Of a DNA stretch of 64,000 bases, positions 52,320 through 60,413 are shown in pieces (positions within the stretch are counted from its first letter, which is position 1; each line of letters begins with the position of its first letter). A program made the position numbers and the translations under genes. Origin of the DNA: Sulfurimonas gotlandica GD1 (GTDB lineage Bacteria; Campylobacterota; Campylobacteria; Campylobacterales; Sulfurimonadaceae); NCBI RefSeq assembly GCF_000242915.1, contig NZ_AFRZ01000001.1, forward strand, positions 248,001 to 312,000, given 5' to 3'. The notes beneath the pieces were generated by a model. It was not told where the DNA came from. It searched no databases and was given only the letters and a program-made list of their open reading frames with translations.

Positions 52320-53432
52320 TTGTGGAGATTTGATAAACGTATTTTAGCACAATTTGACTTCTTTTCTATTATCTTAATAATCCCACTGATTATAACTTCA
52401 CACTGGCTTATTTCAGAAGTTGTGCCAGCTCTTGCACAAAAACAAACTACCTATGTAGGGGTAGCTTTTCTTGCATTTCTATTTGTCTTTTTGCTGCCTA
52501 TTAGAAGAATGAGTTGGTTAATACCACTTATATATTGGGCAAATATTGGTCTATTACTTGCAGTTGAGTTTTTTGGTCACGCTAGACTTGGAGCACAAAG
52601 ATGGATAGATATTCCATTTATTAATGCTACCATCCAGCCGTCTGAATTTGTAAAACCTGCACTAATACTGATGCTAGCCTATCTTATACACAAGAACCCA
52701 CCACCTTTGCAAGGATACAGAATTGCTGATTTTTTAAAGATAAGCTTCTATATACTCCTTCCTTTTATACTTATAGTAAAAGAACCTGATCTTGGAACAG
52801 CCCTTGTTCTTTTACTTATTGGCTATGGAGTTTTATTTTATATAGGTGTCCATTGGAAGATATGGGCAACTATTCTAGCTGCTATTTTACTTCTGTCACC
52901 TCTTGTTTATAAGTTCGCATTACATGATTATCAAAAAGTAAGAATTAATGATTTCCTTAGTGAAAAACCTTCTTATCATGTGCAACAATCTATCATTGCC
53001 ATAGGTTCTGGAGGCTTGACTGGAAAGTCAAAAGAAGATGCAACACAGACTCAGATGAGATTTTTACCTATTGCTACAAGTGATTTTATCTTTGCCTTTT
53101 TAGTTGAAAGAAGTGGATTTTTAGGTGCACTTGCAATTATATTGGTATATGTTATGCTTATATTGCATCTGATGAGCCTTAGCATCTATAATAACGACTA
53201 CTATATAAAAGTAGTCACTATATCTATATCTTTTATGATATTCATATATATGGGTGTGAATATATCTATGACGATAGGCTACGCTCCTGTTGTTGGTGTC
53301 CCTCTGCCCATGTTTAGTTATGGAGGGAGTAGTTTTATTAACTTTATTATTTTATTTGCGATTATGCAAAATCTAGTCACTTTTAGATATAAAGATATGT
53401 ATGATATCAGGGGTACAAAAAGCTTTTTATAA
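52320..53432 (+). CDS. rodA: Rod-shape SEDS glycosyltransferase RodA
   Basis: The 370-residue membrane protein is of the FtsW/RodA/SpoVE family: GHARLGAQRWIDIPFINATI, QPSEFVKPALILMLAYLI, VKEPDLGTALVL, and the signature PLPMFSYGGSSFINFIILF. About ten helices are visible. It polymerises lipid II for elongation. The start is TTG with GGAG eight bases upstream. It diverges from rluD. Confidence 0.9.
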   Translation: MWRFDKRILAQFDFFSIILIIPLIITSHWLISEVVPALAQKQTTYVGVAFLAFLFVFLLPIRRMSWLIPLIYWANIGLLLAVEFFGHARLGAQRWIDIPFINATIQPSEFVKPALILMLAYLIHKNPPPLQGYRIADFLKISFYILLPFILIVKEPDLGTALVLLLIGYGVLFYIGVHWKIWATILAAILLLSPLVYKFALHDYQKVRINDFLSEKPSYHVQQSIIAIGSGGLTGKSKEDATQTQMRFLPIATSDFIFAFLVERSGFLGALAIILVYVMLILHLMSLSIYNNDYYIKVVTISISFMIFIYMGVNISMTIGYAPVVGVPLPMFSYGGSSFINFIILFAIMQNLVTFRYKDMYDIRGTKSFL

Positions 53433-53521
53433 AATTATTTTTAAAGCTAAAAGTAAATCGTCCGATATACTCGTGATATTTAGTTAAAATTATCTGATGT
53501 TTTTAAATTCAAGGAAAAATT

Positions 53522-54148
53522 ATTAAATTATTTATACCTTTATTATTATCAATGACTCTCTATGGTTCTGTATATCCTACTTTTACAAGCAATGAGATTC
53601 TTCATATAAAGAAGAAATCTGGAAAAAAAGCTTGCGATAGAATCCACGAGTATGATAAAAAAATAGAATCTCTGAAAAATGATACTGAGTTTATACAGCT
53701 TACGAAAGTAAATATATATCTAAATCATAAATTGAAGTATCAATCAGATAAGGTACTTAACAATAAGAGTGATTACTGGGCTACACCTAAAGAGTTCTTA
53801 ACAATGGGTTCTGGTGATTGTGAAGACTATGCCATTATAAAATACTTTACACTTTTAAAACTTGGATTTGAAAAAGATAAACTATTTATAACTCTTGCTT
53901 ACGATAAATATTCTAAGAGAGACCATATGGTTCTTAGTTATTTCGCAGATGTAAACAAACCACCACTTATATTAGACTCACTAAGCTACGAAGTTTTAGA
54001 TCTAAACAAAAGAGCAGACTTAAAAGTAAGTGCTTTTATAAACACTAATGGAGTCTATAGACTAAGTAAGACAAGTAAGCTTAAAAAGACAAAACAGACT
54101 TCAAATAAATTTAAAGAGTTGTTAAAAAGAGTAGAGAAAGAGAGTTAA
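53522..54148 (+). CDS. Transglutaminase-like cysteine peptidase (BTLCP)
   Basis: The clear protein from the ATG at 53552 lacks a signal peptide, but the same frame extends upstream as KLFIPLLLSMTLYGS, a good signal sequence, beginning with an ATT at 53522 that has AAGGA seven bases before it. I therefore start here, an unusual ATT start. The mature domain has the catalytic Cys in TMGSGDCEDYAIIKYF, His in KRDHMVLSYF and Asp in PLILDSLSYEV. Relatives such as LapG cut cell-surface adhesins in the periplasm. An assembly error in the start codon is the alternative. Confidence 0.75.
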   Translation: MKLFIPLLLSMTLYGSVYPTFTSNEILHIKKKSGKKACDRIHEYDKKIESLKNDTEFIQLTKVNIYLNHKLKYQSDKVLNNKSDYWATPKEFLTMGSGDCEDYAIIKYFTLLKLGFEKDKLFITLAYDKYSKRDHMVLSYFADVNKPPLILDSLSYEVLDLNKRADLKVSAFINTNGVYRLSKTSKLKKTKQTSNKFKELLKRVEKES

Positions 54149-54278
54149 AGCTAAAAGTTTATTTTTGAGTTAGCTAATTCTATATCAAACTAGTTTGATG
54201 AGCTTTACGCTGAGTAAAATATAGTGTTAACGTAGTAAAATTGATTTTATTGATTTTGCGTATATATTGTAAAAGAAG

Positions 54279-54355
54279 TGGCGCGGTGGACGAGACTCGA
54301 ACTCGCGACCCCCTGCGTGACAGGCAGGTATTCTAACCAACTGAACTACCACCGC
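54279..54355 (-). tRNA. tRNA-Asp (GTC), copy 1
   Basis: Cloverleaf complete: acceptor GCGGTGG with CCACCGC, discriminator G, anticodon arm CCTGC, CTGTCAC, GCAGG (GTC), encoded CCA. It is the last tRNA of a six-gene minus-strand cluster. An almost identical copy lies at 54688-54764. Confidence 0.93.
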
Positions 54356-54382
54356 GCATAATTGTAAAAAGTGTTACTAAAA

Positions 54383-54458
54383 TGGTGGGCACTACTGGAC
54401 TCGAACCAGTGACATCTACCTTGTAAGGGTAGCGCTCTACCAACTGAGCTAAGCGCCC
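54383..54458 (-). tRNA. tRNA-Thr (TGT), copy 1
   Basis: Acceptor GGGCGCT, anticodon arm CTACC, CTTGTAA, GGTAG (anticodon TGT), T arm with GTTCGAGTCC, encoded CCA. An identical copy lies at 54592-54667. Confidence 0.92.
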
Positions 54459-54488
54459 ATTTTGTAACTTTGTATAACACCAAATAAG

Positions 54489-54564
54489 TGGCGACCCCTA
54501 AAGGATTTGAACCTCTGTCCCTACCATGAAGTGATAGTGTCCTTGGCCACTAGACGAAAGGGTC
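54489..54564 (-). tRNA. tRNA-Glu (TTC)
   Basis: Acceptor GACCCTT with AGGGGTC, D arm TCGTCTAGTGGCC, anticodon stem CTATC with GGTAG and loop ACTTCAT (anticodon TTC), encoded CCA. The base before the anticodon is C rather than the near-universal U33, which is unusual. It is flanked on both sides by tRNA-Thr. Confidence 0.85.
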
Positions 54565-54591
54565 ACTTTCATAAACAAAAGGTTTATATAA

Positions 54592-54667
54592 TGGTGGGCA
54601 CTACTGGACTCGAACCAGTGACATCTACCTTGTAAGGGTAGCGCTCTACCAACTGAGCTAAGCGCCC
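54592..54667 (-). tRNA. tRNA-Thr (TGT), copy 2
   Basis: Same sequence as the copy at 54383-54458 over the whole cloverleaf. It lies on the other side of tRNA-Glu, so the cluster reads Asp-Thr-Glu-Thr-Asp. Confidence 0.92.
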
Positions 54668-54687
54668 ATTAATTTACTAAAAAACAG

Positions 54688-54764
54688 TGGCGCGGTGGAC
54701 GAGACTCGAACTCGCGACCCCCTGCGTGACAGGCAGGTATTCTAACCAACTGAACTACCACCGC
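54688..54764 (-). tRNA. tRNA-Asp (GTC), copy 2
   Basis: Matches the copy at 54279-54355 over the whole cloverleaf, with anticodon GTC and an encoded CCA. Confidence 0.93.
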
Positions 54765-54788
54765 ATATATTGTTTTTTAGTATAAAAA

Positions 54789-54864
54789 TGGTGTCCTGTG
54801 ATGGATTCGAACCATCGGCCACATCATTAAAAGTGACGTGCTCTACCAGCTGAGCTAACAAGAC
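54789..54864 (-). tRNA. tRNA-Lys (TTT)
   Basis: Acceptor GTCTTGT with ACAGGAC, anticodon arm CGTCA, CTTTTAA, TGATG (anticodon TTT), T arm GTTCGAATC, encoded CCA. It is the first tRNA of the minus-strand cluster, just downstream of cinA. Confidence 0.92.
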
Positions 54865-54938
54865 ATTTTCCTCTTATTCTTAAGAGGTCGAAATTATAGA
54901 CAAATAGATTTTAGATGTCAAGATATTTTCGTACAAAT

Positions 54939-56027
54939 TTAGAAAAACGTCTCTTTATCTATTAAAATAAGCATTTTTATGGCGAAAAGCACACTTTGGT
55001 GTTGCACATAGTTCCTATCTCCATCTAATCTTAGATGCATCTCAGAGTGATGAGTCTTAGAACTTGCCCCAATATATACAGTTCCAACTGGTTTAAATTC
55101 AGTTCCACCAGTGTCACCAGCTATGCCGCTAATAGAAAGTGCATAATCTGCACTACTGACATTCAGTGCACCTTCACACATCTCCTTTACTATTTCAGAA
55201 CTTACAGCCCCAAACTCTTCTAATGTATCATGCTCAACTGCAAGCCAATTTTCTTTTATACTATTTGAGTAAGTAATTAGTGATCCATCTAAGATTTTAG
55301 AAGCACCATTTTCTTTTGTAAAATAGTAAGTAAGAAGACCTCCACTACAACTCTCAGCAAAAGTAATCGTTTTTTGATTTCTTGAAAGTGTTTCGATAAT
55401 ATACTGAATGATATTAGATGCTGCTATTAGATTTCTTGGCAGTAGTTGTTTAGCTGAGTTTATAAACTTGGATATGTTTCCGTATTTTTTACTAACTATG
55501 TCTACTCTTAGCCAGCCATCTATTAGAGTGACAACATCTATCTTCACCTCAAATGTCTGAGCTATTGGATTTAACATAGCATATACACCGTCTTTGCTTT
55601 GGTCAAATATATGGACTACTGCTTTATTTTCTTCAAAGTGAAGTAAAATCTCCGGCATCTCTTGCATTTCATCTATATACAATACGTTTGTTATGGAATC
55701 CTTATATTCAAGCAGATAACTTCTATCTTCAAAAACTGAACTATTTGAGGGAATAAGCATATTATCTTTTAAGACTTGATTATCACTGGTAACTGTACAT
55801 ATTACTTTACCTATAGTTGAAAAATTATGTTTTGTAGTTACAATTATCAGCTTATCAGATGTATTTAGCTCTTTTTCTAGATATAAGAATAGTGAATTAT
55901 CACTCTCTTTAAAATATGTTATTGAATCAATAAAATCAGATTTTTGTCTTATTTTTCGTATGACATACTCTTGTAAAGATGTGTTATAAAAAAATTTGCT
56001 ACCAATAAATAAAAGATGCACCCTCAT
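54939..56027 (-). CDS. CinA-family protein
   Basis: I start at ATG 56027 (MRVHLLFIGSKFFYN), with AGAAGG ten bases upstream. The C-terminal 150 residues are a CinA domain with TITFAESCSGGLLTYYFT, GSLITYSNSIKENWL, YALSISGIAGDTGGT and KPVGTVYIG; such domains deamidate NMN. The N-terminal part (about 1-200) resembles the position of the MoaB-like domain of CinA but its motifs are weak (LLFIGSKFFYN for the usual IIxxGxELL), so it may be inactive. It diverges from ileS. Confidence 0.8.
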   Translation of the reverse strand: MRVHLLFIGSKFFYNTSLQEYVIRKIRQKSDFIDSITYFKESDNSLFLYLEKELNTSDKLIIVTTKHNFSTIGKVICTVTSDNQVLKDNMLIPSNSSVFEDRSYLLEYKDSITNVLYIDEMQEMPEILLHFEENKAVVHIFDQSKDGVYAMLNPIAQTFEVKIDVVTLIDGWLRVDIVSKKYGNISKFINSAKQLLPRNLIAASNIIQYIIETLSRNQKTITFAESCSGGLLTYYFTKENGASKILDGSLITYSNSIKENWLAVEHDTLEEFGAVSSEIVKEMCEGALNVSSADYALSISGIAGDTGGTEFKPVGTVYIGASSKTHHSEMHLRLDGDRNYVQHQSVLFAIKMLILIDKETFF

Positions 56028-56150
56028 GTCTAAACAGCCTTCTAAATCAAATTTGTGTTGGCTTATTATAGCACCATTATAAGAGTTTAAAGAAGGTTTT
56101 AAACACACAATAGATATAATCCAAAAATTTTAAACACTTTTGAGGTACAG

Positions 56151-58910
56151 ATGGACTACAAAGAGACACTACTTTTACCTACTACAAATTTTGCCATGAG
56201 AGGCAATCTGATAAACAATGAACCTGAGCGTTATGCTTCATGGGATAAGAACAAAATCTACGAAAAAATGAAAGCAAACCGTAAGGGTGCGCCAAGTTTT
56301 ACTCTTCATGATGGCCCTCCTTATGCAAATGGAAATATCCATATCGGTCACGCACTTAATAAGGTTTTAAAAGATATTATAATTAAACGTAACTACTTCG
56401 ATGGCAAGTCTGTTCGTTTTACTCCGGGTTGGGATTGTCATGGTCTTCCAATCGAGCAACAAGTTGAGAAAAAACTTGGTGGAAAGCAGAAGAAAGAGCT
56501 TTTAGAAGTTTCAAAAGTAAGAGAGCTTTGTCGTGCACATGCAGCGAAGTTTGTTGATATACAAAAGAGTGAGTTTAAACAGTTAGGTATTTTAGCAGAC
56601 TGGGAAAATCCTTATGTAACTATGGACTATAAATTTGAAGCAAACATCTACCGTACACTTTGTGGTGTTGCAAAAAAAGGTCTTCTGATTGAACGTAGTA
56701 AACCTGTTTACTGGTCATGGGCAGAGAGAACTGCACTGGCTGAAGCTGAAGTTGAGTATGAAGACAAAGAGTCTCACTCTATCTACGTAGCGTTTGAATT
56801 AAGTGATGAAGCAAAAGCCAAAGCTGATTTAGTCGGAAAAGCTTCTTTAGTGATCTGGACTACTACTCCTTGGACACTTCCATCAAACACAGGTATCTCT
56901 CTTCACCCAGAAGAAAAGTATGTTCTTACTACAGATGGCTACATAGTAGCCAAGGCTCTTTTTGAGTCTTTACTAGCACTTGGTGTTGTAAAAGGCGAGA
57001 TAGCTAAAGAAGTAGATTCTAAATCTCTTGAAGGCCAAGTTGCAACTAACCCATTAAACGGCAGAACTTCTAAAATTGTTTTAGGCGACCACGTACTTAT
57101 GGATAGTGGTACCGGTGGTGTACATACAGCTCCTGGTCACGGTGAAGACGATTACCGTGTTGGATTAAAGTATGACTTGGAAGTTATTATGCCAGTTGAT
57201 GAGACTGGATGTTTTGATGAGACAGTAGTTCGTGAAAAACTACTTCCTAATCCAGAAGAATTTGTAGGTCAACTTATCTTTAAAACAAACGATAGAATTT
57301 TAGAACTTTTAGGTGATTCTCTTCTTTATCAGTCAAAATTTACTCACTCTTATCCACACTGCTGGAGAAGTCACACTCCACTAATCTTCCGTGCTACTAG
57401 ACAATGGTTTATCTCTGTAGATGAGAAGCCAGAAGGTGAAGACAAGACTCTAAGAAACATAGCTTTAAGCGAAGTAGAAAAGACTCTTTTCTTCCCTAAA
57501 TCAGGTAAAAACCGTCTAAACTCTATGGTAGCAAATCGTCCTGATTGGTGTATATCTCGTCAACGTGATTGGGGTGTTCCTATTGCTTTCTTTAGAGTAA
57601 AAGAGACAGGGGAAGTTCTTTTTGATGAAAAAGTTCTAAACTTTACAGCTATGATATTTGAGATGCAAGGAAGTGATGCTTGGTATTCAATGCCAATAGA
57701 GCAACTTCTTTACCCAGGTTCTGGCTATAAAGCAGATGAGTTGGAAAAAGTTACTGACATTTTAGATGTTTGGTTTGACAGTGGTTCAACTTGGAACTCA
57801 GTTTTAAAGTCTCGCAACTATGATGCTGGAGAATATCAAGCCGACCTATATGTAGAGGGTTCAGACCAGCATCGTGGTTGGTTCCAATCATCTCTATTTT
57901 TATCATGTGCTGTTGAGCACAAAGCTCCATATAAAGCAGTTCTTACTCACGGTTTCACAGTAGATGAAAAAGGTGAGAAGATGTCAAAGTCTAAAGGCAA
58001 TGTTATTGCTCCTGAGAAAGTTTTAAAAGAGTACGGAAGTGAAATCCTTCGTCTTTGGGTAGCTTCAAGTGACTATCAAGGTGACTTAAAAATCTCTGAT
58101 GGTATTTTAAAACAGACATCTGAGAACTACCGTAAACTAAGAAACACTTTTAGAATCATGCTTGCAAATATTAACGATCTTGAGACAATTAGCGCTTATG
58201 AAAATATGGGCGAATTAGACAAGTGGATTTTAAATGTTGCTAAAAATGTATTTAAAGAAGTTCATAAATCATTTACTGAGTACAACTACGTCAACGGTAT
58301 GAGTCTACTTAATAACTTCATCGTTAATGAGTTAAGCGGTATGTACATAGATATGACAAAAGACTCTCTTTACTGTAATGCAAAAACTGACCCAAGAAGA
58401 ATGGCATCTCAGAGTGCTATGGCTATCATCACTAAAAGCTTACTTCTTCTAATGGCTCCGATATTAACTTACACAGCAGATGAGATTGTAGAAAATGCTC
58501 CTGCTATCATCAAAGGTGATGCAGAATCTATTTTTGACATGACTTATGCAGAAATTCAAGCTGGTGAATCAACTTTTGATGCACTCTACATGACTAAAGC
58601 TCGTGAAGGTTTTGGAACAATCGTAGATGCACTTAAAAAAGAGAAAATCATCAAAAGTACTTTAGAGGTAGTTATCTCAACTGACTCTAATATAGCACTT
58701 GCTATTGATAGTACAGATGCTGAAGACTGGTTTGTTGTCTCTTGTGTATCAGACGAAGCATCTGGTGATGTTCTTGGAACTTTCAAAGTTGAAGATGACA
58801 TATTCACTATTTCAAAAGCAACTGCTCACAAATGTCCTAGATGTTGGAAATACCAAGCAGCTAGTGAAGATACAACTTGTAAAAGATGTGAAGAAGTTGT
58901 AAGTGCCTAA
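56151..58910 (+). CDS. ileS: Isoleucyl-tRNA synthetase
   Basis: The 919-residue class I synthetase has PPYANGNIHIGHALNKVLKD (HIGH motif), GWDCHGLPIEQQVEKK, WTTTPWTLPSNTGISL of the editing domain, KMSKSKGNVIAP and a C-terminal zinc site (CPRCWKYQ and CKRCEEVV). It charges tRNA-Ile and edits valine. Its end overlaps the start of the small membrane gene at 58903. Confidence 0.97.
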   Translation: MDYKETLLLPTTNFAMRGNLINNEPERYASWDKNKIYEKMKANRKGAPSFTLHDGPPYANGNIHIGHALNKVLKDIIIKRNYFDGKSVRFTPGWDCHGLPIEQQVEKKLGGKQKKELLEVSKVRELCRAHAAKFVDIQKSEFKQLGILADWENPYVTMDYKFEANIYRTLCGVAKKGLLIERSKPVYWSWAERTALAEAEVEYEDKESHSIYVAFELSDEAKAKADLVGKASLVIWTTTPWTLPSNTGISLHPEEKYVLTTDGYIVAKALFESLLALGVVKGEIAKEVDSKSLEGQVATNPLNGRTSKIVLGDHVLMDSGTGGVHTAPGHGEDDYRVGLKYDLEVIMPVDETGCFDETVVREKLLPNPEEFVGQLIFKTNDRILELLGDSLLYQSKFTHSYPHCWRSHTPLIFRATRQWFISVDEKPEGEDKTLRNIALSEVEKTLFFPKSGKNRLNSMVANRPDWCISRQRDWGVPIAFFRVKETGEVLFDEKVLNFTAMIFEMQGSDAWYSMPIEQLLYPGSGYKADELEKVTDILDVWFDSGSTWNSVLKSRNYDAGEYQADLYVEGSDQHRGWFQSSLFLSCAVEHKAPYKAVLTHGFTVDEKGEKMSKSKGNVIAPEKVLKEYGSEILRLWVASSDYQGDLKISDGILKQTSENYRKLRNTFRIMLANINDLETISAYENMGELDKWILNVAKNVFKEVHKSFTEYNYVNGMSLLNNFIVNELSGMYIDMTKDSLYCNAKTDPRRMASQSAMAIITKSLLLLMAPILTYTADEIVENAPAIIKGDAESIFDMTYAEIQAGESTFDALYMTKAREGFGTIVDALKKEKIIKSTLEVVISTDSNIALAIDSTDAEDWFVVSCVSDEASGDVLGTFKVEDDIFTISKATAHKCPRCWKYQAASEDTTCKRCEEVVSA

Positions 58911-59025
58911 TTTCTCAGAGCCTGTTTCAACTACATTTATAACTATTAGCATAGTTCTAATATTTGTAGTTGTCGCTCTCGGAATTGTAGCCGTACAAAA
59001 AGTAAAAAAAGCAAAGGAAATTTAG
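58903..59025 (+). CDS. Small membrane protein between ileS and gatA, 40 aa
   Basis: A GTG at 58903 opens the frame [20 protein letters not shown] with one strong membrane helix (about 12-31) and a basic tail [10 protein letters not shown]. The start overlaps the ileS stop and the TAG shares its last base with the GTG of gatA (TAGTG), so all three are translationally coupled. The upstream AGAAG is a modest binding site. No family recognised, but the tight overlaps at both ends support a real gene. Confidence 0.6.
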   Translation: MPNFSEPVSTTFITISIVLIFVVVALGIVAVQKVKKAKEI

Positions 59026-60368
59026 TGATTACATTAAAAGAAGCCCTTAAATTAAATAAAGATGAACTAAACAAATTTAAAGAAGAACTAAAAGCTAAAA
59101 TAGAAGCAAGACCTGAACTAAACGCTTACATTGATGTAAATAATATTGGAGAAGGTGTTCCTATTGCTATCAAAGACAACATCCAAGTAAATGGTTGGTC
59201 TGTGACTTCAGGCTCAAATATTCTTCAAGGTTACATCGCTCCATATAATGCAACTGTAATAGAGAAAATGGTCGATGCAGGTCTTAGTCCATTTGGTAGA
59301 ACAAACATGGATGAGTTTGCTATGGGTTCAACTACTGAATCAAGTTTTTACGGTAAGACTCAAAACCCTCACAACTCGGAGTATGTTCCAGGTGGTAGTT
59401 CTGGTGGTTCTGCTGCTGCTGTTGGTGCTGGTTTAGCTATCGCTGCACTTGGCTCAGATACTGGTGGATCTATCCGTCAACCTGCTGCTTTTTGTGGTAT
59501 TGTAGGAATGAAGCCTACTTACGGAAGAGTAAGTCGTTACGGTTTAGGTGCATATGCATCTTCACTTGACCAAATAGGACCGATGACTCAAAACGTTGAA
59601 GATGCTGCAATTCTGTATGACATCATCAGCGGTCACGATGCTAAAGACTCAACAAGCGCAGATATGAATGACAAAGTTTCAGACAAACTAGATGCAAACA
59701 GAAAAATGACTATCGCTGTTCTTCCAAAGCATATTGAAAATGCAAGTGAAGATGTGAAAAAAGCTTACCAAGTTGCTATAGATGTACTTAAAGCTGCAGG
59801 TCATACAATAGTAGAGCGTGAGCTAATGGATGCTAAGTTTGATATCTCTGCTTACTACATCACTGCAACTGCTGAAGCTGCTACAAACCTTGCACGTTAT
59901 GACGGTATTCGTTATGGTAACCGCGTAACTGGAACTAACCTTGAAGATACGTTCATCAAGACTAGAAGCAACGGTTTTGGAGATGAAGTAAAACGTCGTA
60001 TTCTACTTGGTAACTTTGTACTTTCAAGTGGTTACTATGAAGCTTACTATGTGAAAGCACAAAAAACTAGACACATGATCAAAGACCAATATAATAAAAT
60101 CTTTGAAGATGTTGATCTTATCCTTTCACCTATTGCACCGGGTATTGCACCAAAATTTGGTGAGCTTAAAAACCCGATGGACATGTACCTAAGTGACCTT
60201 TACTCTATCAGTGTAAATCTAGCTGGACTACCTGCCCTAGCACTCCCTATCTCAAAGTCAGATGCAGGAATGCCAGTAGGACTTCAACTTATCGCTAAAC
60301 CTTACGATGAGCAAACTCTTTTTGACGGTTCTCTTTCTTTAGAGAAACAAATCAACTACAACTCTTAA
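59025..60368 (+). CDS. gatA: Glutamyl-tRNA(Gln) amidotransferase subunit A
   Basis: The 447-residue amidase starts with GTG at 59025, seven bases after AAGGAAA. The Ser-cisSer-Lys triad is visible: Lys in [11 protein letters not shown], cis-Ser in [12 protein letters not shown] and nucleophile Ser in [14 protein letters not shown]. GatCAB converts Glu-tRNA(Gln) to Gln-tRNA(Gln) in organisms without a proper GlnRS, as in Campylobacterota. Confidence 0.96.
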   Translation: MITLKEALKLNKDELNKFKEELKAKIEARPELNAYIDVNNIGEGVPIAIKDNIQVNGWSVTSGSNILQGYIAPYNATVIEKMVDAGLSPFGRTNMDEFAMGSTTESSFYGKTQNPHNSEYVPGGSSGGSAAAVGAGLAIAALGSDTGGSIRQPAAFCGIVGMKPTYGRVSRYGLGAYASSLDQIGPMTQNVEDAAILYDIISGHDAKDSTSADMNDKVSDKLDANRKMTIAVLPKHIENASEDVKKAYQVAIDVLKAAGHTIVERELMDAKFDISAYYITATAEAATNLARYDGIRYGNRVTGTNLEDTFIKTRSNGFGDEVKRRILLGNFVLSSGYYEAYYVKAQKTRHMIKDQYNKIFEDVDLILSPIAPGIAPKFGELKNPMDMYLSDLYSISVNLAGLPALALPISKSDAGMPVGLQLIAKPYDEQTLFDGSLSLEKQINYNS

Positions 60369-60384
60369 TCATTTTTTTTTTACT

Positions 60385-60405
60385 TTCCCACTTTTAAAGT
60401 GGGAA
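60385..60405. terminator. Hairpin between gatA and the EAL gene
   Basis: TTCCCACTTT and AAAGTGGGAA form a near-perfect stem between the two convergent genes. The T run lies before it on the plus strand, so it is not a textbook rho-independent terminator for either gene, but it may act as a shared weak one. Confidence 0.4.
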
Positions 60406-60413
60406 TAAACTAT

